Assembly (NCBI GenBank): GCA_964304625.1
Contig: OZ199839.1
Location: forward strand, 3,162,001 to 3,226,000
Origin: Kudoa neothunni
Lineage: Eukaryota; Cnidaria
DNA: 64,000 nt
Reading direction: 5' to 3'
Shown: positions 11,836 to 23,464 of the stretch, piece after piece
Layout of the letters: each line of letters starts with the position of its first letter
How positions within the stretch are numbered: position 1 is the first letter of the stretch
The notes under the pieces: model-generated
Told to the model about the DNA's origin: nothing
Database searches by the model: none
The model's input: the letters and a program-made list of their open reading frames with translations, nothing else
Position numbers and translations under genes: made by a program

Positions 11836-13270
11836 GGGGTTGCCAGAGTTGACACAAGACTTACCAAAATGGTACGTATTCTCCCTAAATAAAGGTATTT
11901 GTACTTTTGGTGATAGGTCGACACAAGTTGGTACGTTTTAGGGTCAATGAGTTTCGATATAGAATTATTATAAATAAATGTCACATAATGAACTGTGTTA
12001 AAGACATGGTGCGAAGTATCCACTCATATCGCTCAAAACGTCAAAATGAATTACAAAAATTATTTTGCATCGAGCCTCAGAAGATGTTGTATCCCTGCTG
12101 CATTAGATGGATGGTTCTTGCAACGTTTCTCAAGGTCGGAACACCAGAAAATAGTGCTAAACCCGCACCTAAAATATTTGCACCTCTCTCCTAATCTATA
12201 AATAAAACGTACTTGGTTTTTTTAAGTTTCCTCTCTACCCATGGTCAATAAATTAAACGTTGAATTACAAGATGAGAGTTTTAGAGTTCTCAAGTTAAGC
12301 ACTTCTTTTGACAATAGCATTAAAGTGATCTTAATTATTTATTGAGAAGAAGTATGATCAAAAATAACACTTTCTGAAGCATAAATTTTAGGGACCCCCT
12401 AATTTTATTCCTCGGGATAAGTATTATTATGGACTGAAAGTAGAATCTTTTAAGTATGAAAATAGCATTGGAATAAGTACTCACGATCTTGTTCACTTTC
12501 TTATCAAAACTTTGGGATCCTTTTTGCTACTGACGAAACTGATATCTCAAAGGTTGTTTACCATTTCAAAGTTAATGTATTTACAATTATTTGAAGCAAT
12601 AAATCCTGCAAATGTTAATGAAGGAAAGCCCCATTCCATTATAACCCTCTCAATGAGACTTCCAAATATTATTGCCGAAGATGAGCATTTATATTTGGAT
12701 ATTGAATAAATAGAACATAGTCTGGATAATAATGGATAATAAGCTGAAAAAGACCTAGAGAAATTTTGGTATGTGGTATTGAATCTATTGAATCAACAAA
12801 GTGGAGAAACGTCTAAGTATCCATTAGTGTCAAAATTAAGGCTGTTTTTAGTTGCTTTGCCTCACTCATCTGGATCTGTGTAAAGATTAACCTCATTATT
12901 GAATGACATCAAAATTAAAAAACAGAGATTTATTGGAGGATGAAACCATAAATGCTTTCCTGTATTCTGAATGTTTATTGAGAGATGCCAGTTGTATGAG
13001 ATGGAATAAATCTGACCAAATAATTAAAATGATTGAAAATATAAACCTATATGTTGAGAAGGGCGCTGAGAATGAATTAACATTTAATAAATAAACAGAT
13101 CCTATCAACAATTTTTTCTGTTTCAATTAGTATTATGTTGCTTAAGTATTATTTTTGTACTATTTTTAACACATGATATTTTTTTTAATAATTTTAGTAA
13201 GATTATATATTTTTGGTATGTTTCTATTACATTATTTGGTACGATTTACAAAAATTGTCTGGCAACCCTG
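11836..13270 (+). mobile_element. hAT transposon with decayed transposase
   Basis: The ends read GGGGTTGCCAGAG on the left and, inward from the right, CAGGGTTGCCAGAC, a hAT-type terminal repeat. The flanks catgaggt and cgtgatat could be a degraded 8-bp target duplication (5 of 8). The plus strand carries transposase fragments. One is the segment QNELQKLFCIEPQKMLYP, which resembles the region before the TRW motif of ZBED/hAT transposases. Near 12740-13090 comes the C-terminal dimerisation domain (FWYVVLNLL..., YPLVSKLRL, LPHSSGSV, DETINAFLYSECLL). Several stops and frame changes interrupt it, and at 1.4 kb it is shorter than an autonomous element. Confidence 0.75.
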
Positions 13271-13389
13271 CGTGATATTCCAAGTCAGATATTTTGCGCT
13301 GCATAAAAACTAATGTTTAAAATGTAAAACTTTATGGTTATTGCCCATAGATAACTAGTTTCTTATTCTAATCTCGCGTCACACCTTCC

Positions 13390-13714
13390 ATCATTTTAGT
13401 TATTTGGTCAGATTTATTCCATCTCATACAACTGGCATCTCTCAATAAACATTCAGAATACAGGAAAGCAACTAAAAACAGCCTTAATTTTGACACTAAT
13501 GGATACTTAGACGTTTCTCCACTTTGTTGATTCAATAGATTCAATACCACATACCAAAATTTCTCTAGGTCTTTTTCAGCTTATTATCCATTATTATCCA
13601 GACTATGTTCTATTTATTCAATATCCAAATATAAATGCTCATCTTCGGCAATAATATTTGGAAGTCTCATTGAGAGGGTTATAATGGAATGGGGCTTTCC
13701 TTCATTAACATTTG
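13390..13714 (-). repeat. Inverted partial copy of the hAT transposase
   Basis: Read on the minus strand, this segment repeats 12609-13036 of the neighbouring hAT almost exactly, but lacks about 101 bp (12857-12957). The junction lies at a shared TGCTTT, as expected for a deletion between short direct repeats. It encodes the same dimerisation-domain residues (FWYVVLNLLNQQSGETSKYP then FLYSECLLRDASC). The two arms are separated by about 353 bp. Confidence 0.85.
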
Positions 13715-13732
13715 AAGGATTAGGCTTGCAAA

Positions 13733-13756
13733 TTTCGGGACTAGCTAGTCCCGAAA
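13733..13756. repeat. Perfect 24-bp palindrome
   Basis: The sequence TTTCGGGACTAG is followed immediately by its exact reverse complement. It sits 18 bp beyond the end of the inverted hAT copy. It may be two abutting inverted repeat ends or a binding site; its role is unknown. Confidence 0.9.
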
Positions 13757-14326
13757 CCCAAAGAATTTTAAAAATTCTAGGTTTTCTGGGGAAAAGAATT
13801 ATGGAAACAGTTCAATTTTTCACCATATATTTATTTACAGCATGAAATACTATCACAGTGACGACTACGATGATCTTTTTCCGAATGCTCCAAATGCGTT
13901 TTTATTCACACATCAACTTCCAAATATGCAAAAAGCTGTGTCTTCTTTCACGTATGTTGAATGATGATCGTGGATGTAGAAAGATTATAAAAACAGGATC
14001 ACCAAGTGAAAAAATACATTTATTTTTGAGAAAAAGTGTTTATTAATTATTGATAAGAGAATTCATAAACATGCCCAAACAGAGCACAAAGGTAATCTAA
14101 TAATGTTAATTACTTCTAATAATAAATTGAGAACGAATAATACAAAAAATTAAAAAAAATCAAAATCTTGAAATTTGCAAGTCTATAAAGATGTAAGTAC
14201 AAAAAAGAAATTTTAGAAAATATATATTCGTACATTTTTGAGAAAAAAATTTAACAAATGTATAATAAAATAAAATATGGCAACCAGTTGTTTAAGCTGC
14301 TATATGGGAAGATGTCGCTCGTGAGA
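13757..14326. other. Spacer and 5' side of mariner copy
   Basis: I see no host gene. The last 100 bp or so resembles the 5' untranslated part of the mariner copy at 38041-39265 (shared GATGTCGC before the start codon), so the mariner element probably begins in this stretch. Its terminal repeat is too decayed to place. Confidence 0.4.
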
Positions 14327-15464
14327 ATGTCAGAAAATCATGAGCAGAGAATTTGTATTAAATTCCGTGTAAAACTAGGGAAACGCAGTGAAAAAACTTA
14401 TGTAATGATTCAACAAGAATTTTAGACAATTCAATGGGTAGAAGTAGAGTCTTTGAGTGGTATAAACGATTTATAGAATAAAGAAGGTAGAAATTCTATT
14501 GATAGTTTGGATAGTTCTGATCGAGCTTTAACTAGCAGAAATCATGAAAAGATTAATGATGTTAAGGATATGATCGATTTTGAACGTAGAATTGCGATTA
14601 GAGAAATCTCTAATGATATTGGAATATCTTTTGGATCATGTCAAGCTATTTTGACGGATGATTTTCGTATGAGAAGAGTTGCCGCTATATTTGTCCCGCG
14701 ATTGCTCACTTCCGAACAAAAAGAATTGCTGCTTATAACTTCAAAAGATCTACTTCAACGCTCATAAATAGACGATGACTTTATGAATTTTATGGTAACA
14801 AGTGATGAAACCTGGGTTGATGGTTATTGTCCAGAAATAAAAGTTCAATGTTCTAATTGGAAAACATCATTGTCTTCCAGACCAAAGTAAGCCCGCCAAG
14901 TTCATGGTAAAATTAAGATATTATTCACAGTGTTTTTCGATATCCAGGGGATAATTTATTATGAATATGTGTCTGAAGCTTCCACAGTTACAAGTGAGTA
15001 TCACCTCATAGTTTTGCAAAATTTAGGGAATGGTATTCGTCGTAAACGATCCCACATGAATTCCTATGGACGTTGGGTACTGCATCACGATAATTCTCCC
15101 TCACAGAAGTTATTGAAAATTCAAGATTTTTTAGTTAAGTTGAACGTTCCCCAGCTACATCATCCTCCATACTCACCAGATCTTGCTCCTTGAGGTTTCT
15201 TTCTCTTCCCAAAAATTAAATTCAAGCTTAAGGGAAGGAGGTTCCATTCCATTGAAGAAATAAAACAGACTGCAAAGGAGCAGCTTAAGACATTGAAAAA
15301 AATTGATATTTAGAATGCTTCCTTCAATGGAAGCAACGTTGGAAAACATGTATTGATGCGGACGGAGAGTATTTTAAGGGAGATTTAAAAAAATATGTTA
15401 ATTATTGTATTAATACAATATTTCTCGATCAAGTTTCAATTCAATTGCATTTTACAGTATTATA
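14327..15464 (+). mobile_element. Decayed mariner transposase
   Basis: The start MSENHEQRICIKFR is shared with the mariner copy at 38041-39265. Recognisable parts are an N-terminal DNA-binding region with several stops, the catalytic TSDETWVDGY (first D), the HHDNSPSQ motif (second D), YSPDLAP, and a C-terminal CIDADGEYFKGD, which is the usual mariner ending. Directly after LAP the sequence reads stop-Gly where the family has a residue plus the third catalytic Asp (PCD in the other copy), so catalysis is lost twice over. The order and spacing match a DD34D mariner of about 345 aa. Confidence 0.88.
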
Positions 15465-16107
15465 GTGGGTGTAGAATAAAAAAATAAAATAGTGGGAACG
15501 CTCATTCAACATAATGAAAAAATTATTGCAACCACATCCATGTTCGCCGTTTTTTATTTCCCTCAACTTAAATCCATTGTAAAAAGTAGATAGCCAACAA
15601 ATCATGAAGACTTGATTTAATGTGTCGAGGAAAACCGGAATAAGATTTCATTGACATATTTCCAAAATTATTTAACACATCCAGAGTCTAATTTTTCTTC
15701 CGCTATTCAAAAGAAAAAAATTAACATTAGAATTATTTTGTAGCATACAGATGTTTAATTATTTTTTTTTCGTATCAATTCGAGAAAATTTTTAATTTCG
15801 CGAGAAATTTTCGTGTTATAATGAACATTACTGCTGCTTAATCGAGTATAATTATAAAATATGCCAGCAACTTGCAACTTGATCGAGGAATACTGTATTA
15901 TGCGTGCACGTATTACATGTTGATTTTACGTGGCTGCATTTTGAACTTGAAATATTGTATGAAGAGAATAATTAATAACACTAAAATTCCTCCAAATGAT
16001 TCAGATAAAATGACACGACGTACGTGGAAAAATAAAAATTATAAAGTTATTCCTATTGTCATTTGTCTTATACCGGTGGTAAGAATGAATTAAAGAATAT
16101 ATTGTTG
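15465..16107. other. Spacer without a gene
   Basis: No coding gene is supported. At 15938-15963 lies a third, slightly diverged copy of the short sequence also found at 3622-3643 and 4802-4823. Confidence 0.4.
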
Positions 16108-16109
16108 TA

Positions 16110-18130
16110 CAATGGGTGCCGGGCATTTGGGATCTATAGAATATCTAACGAAATAAAATAGCATAGAAGATAAAAACCTTAAAAAAGGTTGTCAATACGG
16201 TTTAAAACTTAAATTAATCATGTTAAACAACGTTTCAAGCAAAATTTAAGAATATAAATATGTTTTTAAGCGTTGATGGGTATTAGACACCTTTTTCGCC
16301 CGGGTTGGATAGTTAATAAATTATGTGCAACACTTCAGTTTTGTAAAACATGGCTGAGAAAGAGTGTAAAAAGTGGTATTCAATTAAGGAAAAAAAGACA
16401 TCATAAAGTTTTTCTAACAACAACCACCTAGAAATGCCAAAAGCCAAACTGCGAAACATTTTAAATTTGCTTCATTATCGACACTAGATGGAATTTTAGC
16501 AAAAGGTCACGTATTATCAATTTTTATAGGAGCGGCTTAGTTAAAAAAAATTCTAATAAAAGGGAGATAATGTTGAAATCGACAATTGTGTATATGAGTG
16601 GGTCATTTGGATGGGACAAAATAGATTGGAGCTTTCATCGCAACCGATTATCGATCATCGCAGTGAAATTGGCGAAGAATTCTGTAAAGATTCGAAAAAT
16701 GTCCTTTACGGATGGTTTCGTCGTTTTAAAGATAGATTTAATATTAGAAGATTTAACTTTCTCGGAGATTCTAGCACCGTGAGCGATAATGTGTTTGACT
16801 GGAAAACCCAATTAGAATCTATAATGAAGAATTACGAAAGAAAATCTTTAACTTGGATGAAACTGCCTTATTGTACCAACAACATCTAAGTAAAAGCTTT
16901 AAATTTGTTGGATCCGTATATTGTTACCATTTAACTTAAACTAAGTTAATTAATATTTCGATTTTTAAAGTTTAATTGTGTGATAAGTCGATTTATTAAG
17001 ACTTCTCGATGAGATTTTATAGATTCTATTTAGGACGAAGTTACATTTTGTCTAATGAGTCAAATCTTAAATGTATTAAACGGTCAAAAACAGAATAACA
17101 CTATTATTTTGGAATTCCTTAACTGGAGAAACATTTGAGCCAATAGTCGTGGGTCATCATAATCAACCAAGATGTTATGAAAATTTAAAACAAAACCCGA
17201 TTTCTTATTATTCGAATAAAAATGTTTGAATGACCACTGAAATCTTTGCCCAATATTTAATCAAACATAATCAAAAATTCAAAATCAAAAATATAAATGT
17301 TTTATTTTTTGTGGATAATGCGAGCTGTCACCCTCCATTAAGTCTTTCCAACATCACCATAATGTATTTCCCCCAAAACACTACCTTTTTACTTTAACCG
17401 ATGGATCAGGATGTAATCCATTCATTCAAGCCAATTTATAAGAAAAATTTGATTGAAAAATGTACTTTTCACGTCAAAGATAACATTAATATAAAGCCCA
17501 TTGATCTTTTGAATGCGGTGGTATTGATGAATAAACCTTGGGAAAATGTCAAGCCCCAGACAATGTCAAATTGTTTTAAAAAGGCTGGTTTTATTCTCGA
17601 AGATAATAATGATGATATTTCAGACGATTTCTCCAAAAAATTAATCGATGTTGACCAGACTTGCAATGAGTTTATTTCGAAACAGTCATTTGATGAAGAA
17701 GATGGCACTGATCTGTTAGAATCCATAATGGAGGAATCTTTGGATAGAGTGTCGGCAAGACACAAGAAAATTCAGTGATTCTTTCAGAGTCATCTTCTGA
17801 AAATGAAGAAAACAAAATTGAAAATATGTTGCACAATTCAAAAGAGGCATTGAAATGTTTTGAATACCTAAGGGCTATTTTATTCGATGTGGTTCTGATG
17901 TTTCGAATTCCCTTCATCGCCTTGAGTTAGAACTTTATAAGGCATCAGAAATAGCACGATTAAAAAAAATTAGATTATTTAAGTAGTTTTAAGTGGATTT
18001 TAAATTATTAATAAACACTTGTTTTTATAATGAACGTGCTCGCGTTACTGTGTGTCAAATTGCTAACATTGCTGGCAATTTGACACATTCCTCAGTCCCG
18101 TGGGGATTATGTACTACCTGTCACCCACTG
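16110..18130 (+). mobile_element. Tigger (pogo-type) transposon, inactive
   Basis: Terminal repeats CAATGGGTGCCGGG and, inward from the right, CAGTGGGTGACAGG are flanked by TA on both sides, giving a 2.0-kb element. The transposase starts at 16350 (MAEKECKKWYSIKEKK). It then shows a CENP-B-like DNA-binding region (GWFRRFKDRFNI, GDSSTVSDNVFDW) and catalytic motifs LDETALLY (first D), FFVDNASCHP (second D) and PMDQDVIHSFK (third D), as in DD29-32D Tigger transposases. The acidic C-terminal tail runs to about 17930. Multiple stops and frame changes are present. Confidence 0.9.
18051..18087. repeat. Subterminal palindrome of Tigger element
   Basis: TGTGTCAAATTGC and its exact reverse complement are separated by 11 bp, about 45 bp from the right end of the Tigger element. 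It may be a transposase-binding site. Confidence 0.7.
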
Positions 18131-18285
18131 TATCTCCAAGTTTGAAAGCATTGGCGTAAACTTTAGATATATTTGAAAAAAATAATTGCATCCCGTTTTT
18201 CGATTATGCTTCAAAATAATTTGTTAAGTTGTTATTTTATAGATTTCAGTCATACGAATAATTTTTGTATATCATTAAAGGCACA

Positions 18286-18486
18286 ATGAAAATAAGTTTC
18301 GTTGTTGACGTCGTATTTATAGCTTTTCTCAGTATATCATATAGTCGAGCATCACCATACTTCGTTCGTTATCCATGAAAGGTGAAACTGTATGTAGCTT
18401 ATTTAGTTACAATTCGACCATATATCTATATGAATGGAGATCCGAATTTTTATTTAATGATCTACAGACTCGATCTAACTTGTTAG
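18286..18486 (+). other. Candidate signal-peptide exon plus domain fragment
   Basis: An ATG at 18286 opens a textbook signal peptide (MKISFVVDVVFIAFLS, then SYSRA/SP as a likely cleavage site). A short phase-1 intron beginning at GTTATC and ending at TTATTTAG would continue into TIRPYIYMNGDPNFYL and a Cys before a stop. This resembles the start of a family member such as gene A, but it is cut short. The 34-kb duplication begins inside it. It could be the 5' remnant of another paralogue or a chance open frame. Confidence 0.3.
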
Positions 18487-21400
18487 TGAGTTTTTCAATC
18501 ATCCAGATTGACGTATCTTTTTTGATTCACACATTGTTAGGATTCCTCGTGATATTATGCTTTTTGCTTAACGTGTGACTTCAATAGCAAAATAAAAATT
18601 TCCTTAATTTAACAGATATGGTTTAATTTTTAATATATAATATTTTCCTGTTGGTGTATTTAAGGGGAATGCATTGAGTTAAATCTCAGATGGGTGTTTT
18701 CACCCGAGAATTGTAAGAGTGAATATCGACATGTATTATATGATCGTGAGGATTTAGTTTAATTTGTCAATTATATTGAAATTGGTATAATTAGAAATAA
18801 CAATGAGGTATTATTGATTCACATATAAACATATTATTTAATTTTCTATTAGCACCACGACGTAAATCAATTCAGTGAGCAACTTGATATCTTGGATAAT
18901 TATTATCGATGAGATAATGTTACTTTTTTCGTTAGTTACTACACTAGTAATTTTTGTTCCTGGTAACGTTTCTATATTAATTAAAAATATTTTTTTAATC
19001 TATCCCAACAAAATTTTTCAGATATTTATGCAAATATATCTGTAAGACGTTGCAATATTAATTACACGTATAAACCTAGCTTGAATGTATTGGATGTTTG
19101 GTTGGAGCTTACACAACCATTAAAATACGTTGAAATTGGTTGGAAGTTAGTTGACTCATTGGAAGGAACCACCGTTCGATTATCTAGGAAAAGTCTGATA
19201 AAATGTGACACTGACAATATATGTGGCATGTCGATTTACGACGTGAACAGGCTGAGATCATATTTTTTGTTTGTTGATACAGAGGTTTGTGTATCATATG
19301 GAGCGTTGAAAATATATCGACGTGAGTTTAGTTTTGTAAATTGCGTCGAAATGAAAATTACAATATTTTAGAACCTGAAAATAATGTTATCGATTATACA
19401 ATTAACGGAGAATCGAGAATAATTTTCAAAAGTGATTTATTTAATCACAAAAAATATATTTGTCACATTTTAATCAAAAATATTGTCTATCAATCTAATA
19501 CTGAAACCAAATCTGAATCGATTTATGGTTATTGTGACGAACCATCATACCAAATTCCACCTAATGCCATTACAATTAATTTATCAGTTCAAATGATGGA
19601 TATGATTTATCCAACCGATTTAGTTATAAAAAGTGATACATAAACTCTTTTTAAGATTAATGATAATTTTTAGCCAATCATTTCAAGGAAAACTCACTTG
19701 TGTTTGATACAAAACCCACAGGAGAATTTCATATAATTTTGAATGGATTAGAAATTGAGCAAAATAACTTGTATATGATTGAAAATTACTTTACTGATCC
19801 AAAAGAACTTTATATGACTACAGAAGAAACTTTATGCTCTAAACAACCAGTTGAAGGTGATAAAATAAAGTTTACGTGCAGATCACCTCATGGTGACTTT
19901 CTTAATTTCAAATTGGAGAACGAAAACAGCAAAACTAATTTAATGCGTTCTACAAAATTTAGTATAGAAGCTTTTTTGTTTTTGTGTATAATAATATATT
20001 TTATAGTCGATAAGAGTCAATTTTTTAATGTGATAGAAGAATTTCATCGCTTTAAAATTGTTGCCAATAGTGGCACGACCATGCAGCAAGTAGAATATGT
20101 GTTGGATGAGTTATCCGACAACAAATTGGTACGTAGATTCATTTGTAGAATAAAAAATAAAAGTGGATGTGTTGGATTGTTCATCGACAATATGATCATT
20201 TTTGAAAAAGATTTCCTCAAGTCATATAAACTGCTCTTGTCGTATGGAAGCTCCCATTGGGAAGTAACTTCCGAATGGAACTCATCACTGTTTAAGGTTC
20301 ATTATGCTGTTGAAAAAAATAAAATGACTATTTGGTCAAATATACCTGAAGATTATCAAATCAGTTGTGTGTACACATTGGTGAGGGTTGACACTTTCTT
20401 GGATGGTTATAATAACGCTGGAACATACGACACGTACGGATCTTTATCGCATGATGGCTATAAATCGTGCAACAACTATACAATCGATCTCTCCACGACT
20501 ACGCCGAATTCGTTGCACATATATATCCCCCAAATGAATTATCTTTACACTATTAGAAATCTTTATGAAAAATTAAATTTTAATGTGGTGAGAAGTCAAG
20601 AGGGTATAAAAATAAATACCAACTTCAACGATGAATATTGGTCTTACAAGTTTGTCAATAATGAGGAGATTCTAAATATGGAATATATGAATCGGAATAA
20701 AATGGTAACGGCTGATACATACGTCAAATGTGATTCAAAAATTTCACTCCCTGAACCTGATATCGCCCCTACTGGACTATATCTTAAATTGGCGGTTCCT
20801 GGCAATATTTTCTATGTTGATTTATTCTACAGTATTTGATTTGGTTTTAGTGATCTGAATATTAAATTTCTTACTCATTATAAAATTAGACGATGAGAAA
20901 CTAGATGCCAGTATTGATGATTCTACACCTAACATATTCAGTATCAATATCCAACTCCCTCTAGATAAAGATCTCATAAAGCATATCGTAGTATATCAGA
21001 TTGATGGAGATAGACAAAAATCGCCTTATATATGTTTCAGATGTGAAAATGATTGTTCGGACAACCTAAAGATAGAAAATAATGTTGGCGTATTAAGCAT
21101 AGGTTTGATATTTGCAAGAACTGTTTATCTAGAGATACTATTGAAGAATGATAGGACAATGAATAAAGTGCTCCACTTACGTATGAGAATATAAGCGTTT
21201 ATTATATTTGTATGGTTGGATAATTTAGCCGATATTCGTGTTAACTATGATCTCAGATGGTCTGATGATGCTTTTGATATATTGCCAATGAAAAACGTTA
21301 ACCAGTATGAGTACTGCGATTTCATTATTAGCTCCAACGAGAAATCTAATAAAGATAGAAAAACTAAATTATTATATGTTGATAAATGCAACAAAAAAGT

Positions 21401-21797
21401 TAGGACGCTTCGAGGACTGTATGATGAAAATCACATCTCAGTGTACAACAGAATGCGACTGCTTTTCAAAACTTCCTTCAACATATGTATGCAATAATTA
21501 TATTACTGCGATTAAACTAAGACTTAACTATTCGGGATTATTATTCTACTAATAAGTTTATATAACAGCATAACAAATGGATTCAATCCCCCCAAAATAA
21601 AGGTTTATCTATGATTCTTAGGTAAAAGCGTAAATCAATTTTAATAGAAAATCGGTTGAGCTTTAATTACTTGATAACGTAATCGAAAAATCAGGATGGG
21701 TAGTTTTATGAAACAAGACTTATTCTGTTTACACGTTTTCAAATAAAAAGCACATATTTGTAGAGATATACGAAGCATTATCCTTTATCCACTATCT
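18445..21797 (+). repeat. Tandem duplication, first copy, part 1
   Basis: This block is nearly identical to 52484-56990 at a constant offset of 34039 from 18459 to at least 21497, with only a handful of substitutions in the non-coding part. After gene A, the second copy has an extra 33 bp near 55680 (or this copy lost it between ATCAAT direct repeats) and a 1.1-kb hAT insertion. Homology ends where Helitron-like elements begin in both copies. Confidence 0.97.
18917..21552 (+). CDS. Gene A: secreted multi-domain protein of receptor family
   Basis: Eight exons with GT-AG introns: 18917-18962, 19022-19321, 19372-19632, 19674-19961, 20007-20831, 20890-21180, 21229-21398 and 21442-21552. They total 764 codons in one frame, with introns of 41-59 nt. 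The first exon gives a signal peptide (MLLFSLVTTLVIFVP). The rest is a series of Cys-containing, beta-strand-rich domains of about 90 aa. Introns are phase 1 except the last, so the exons are symmetrical modules. A C-x(3-5)-C hairpin occurs in exon 2 (CDTDNIC) and exon 6 (CENDC), as in genes B and C. No membrane helix follows, and AATAAA occurs about 45 bp after the stop, so the product should be secreted. I recognise no named family; the fold looks fibronectin-III-like by strand pattern only. The tandem copy encodes an identical protein. The gene could instead have lost 3' receptor exons. Confidence 0.8.
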
Positions 21798-22321
21798 ACT
21801 ACATATATAAAGTTGAAGTGCCCCTGTCAGCAAGTATGCACTAGCGTCAAAATTTTTTCCTTATATGCTTTATTAAATGATGATTAACTATTGCTATCTG
21901 ACTTTGTATATAAATCTAGTGTGTAAATTTAGGTGTTCGTGCAAATACACTCGTTATTTGTGGAGTTTTGATGTACTCGACCTGATAAGTATATTTTAAA
22001 AGTTCTATTCGTTGTTTTAGTTATGGGAAAAAGTCTATATTTGCATCATTAATAGCGATTTGGTAAGGAATTCTATAATCAGATAGATTGAAGCTTTATA
22101 ATACAAACACCATGTTCGTAGATATCATTGAAATCGTCCGCGATGTTTTTAACTTTTAATGATTAAATTCAATGCAGATGGTTGTAATCTTACTCCCTTT
22201 AATTATATAAATTATTTATGCCGTGCCAAGCGATGATAATTTTAGCAATATCAAGAAATTCTCATACGTTTTCTTCTCTCTATTACTTTTTCTATTTTTG
22301 TATCTCTTAAAAAGTTAGTGG
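21790..22321 (+). mobile_element. Helitron-like element, 5' portion
   Basis: The start TATATAAAGTTGAAGTG...CAAGTATGCAC and an internal block near 21900-21990 match the element at 32655-33796 well. The 3' terminus is not found, and the element appears cut by the minus-strand element that follows. Classification rests on the similarity of full copies to Helitron-like ends. Confidence 0.5.
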
Positions 22322-23150
22322 TCACACAGTTACCCAGCCGGGTCAGAATTCGACTTTTAAAAATAAACGTGCTGTGTGATTGCCCTAAAAAATTTCTTTG
22401 TATTGAACTATTCTTAGATTAACGAAAACTTGGTGGAAACATCGGTTAGATCGAATAAACCAATAATTTCGTATTAACTTACATGGCACGCGTTGAGAAA
22501 GGACTGTCTTTTTATGCAGCTTTTATATCATAATGAATTAATGAGAGCCTAAAGAAAACAGTATATTGATTTAAATATTAACCTCAAGGTCTGGGGTAAG
22601 GAATAATTAGGATACATATAGAGACTCAAATTATGTGTTTTATTTAAAATGATCATAATCTATTTTGCTTAACTATATCCATAATGCTCGAAAAGAGAAA
22701 ATACATACTAAATAACTTGCTTATGCTTCAAATTTTAAGGGAAATGCGACAACTCTTGTAGATGTGACGTTAATAGTTTTATTTGTCTCAAAAGTACTCT
22801 GAACAGGCATATATAAAATTTTTGGAATATTCTATACCATAACTAAGAGACTTTTTTTCTATATAGTGAGTAAAAGTTCATTTTATTTGGCTATCAATCT
22901 GAAGTAAACAAATATCAATATTGTTCAGGTATTTTTTAATCTGCTATTTGTGAAGACAACCAGAAAATTCCTTACTTCGGACTGTGTTATTGACTATATT
23001 TATACTTCTAAGTGAATGATCGATTTTCGTTAATGGTTTTATCTATTCAAATACAAACTTACAACTATATTTAAAGAAAGTTTCTCCGTGGCACATGCGT
23101 ATTTCCTGCGAACTGAAACACACGGACAGACATAAGAACTTCATTATGTA
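22322..23150 (-). mobile_element. Helitron-like element, minus orientation
   Basis: On the minus strand, 23150-23085 reads TATACATAATGAAGTT...CCGTGTGTTTCAG...TACGCATGTG, the 5' pattern of this repeat family. At 22345-22322 comes CGGCTGGGTAACTGTGTG with CTAA nearby, a diverged version of its 3' end. No coding capacity is evident. Confidence 0.4.
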
Positions 23151-23464
23151 TACAGAATAGATATAGATATAAATGATTTACTAAAAGATAAAATATGAGT
23201 GAATATATTTTAGTTTATGATTAATCGTCAAAATTGAATAACATTATTTAAAATATGATAATTCATTTATGTTCATAAGAATGATTTCGAAATTGTTGGA
23301 CAACAAGAAAAAGTTTTTCGAGATATTTTACAAAAAATAATCAATTCCATGTAAATACAAATCAAATAAATTTTATTCCTAGACAATGTTATTTGCTAAC
23401 TTAAAAATAGTATTAGAAATACATTGAAAAGAGTTTATCTACAAAATATTTTTATTTTTATATA

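Noticed and set aside
21181-21215. Gene A ending at the stop after VLHLRMRI
   Set aside because: A phase-1 donor at 21181 and acceptor at 21228 continue the same domain series, matching the other introns.
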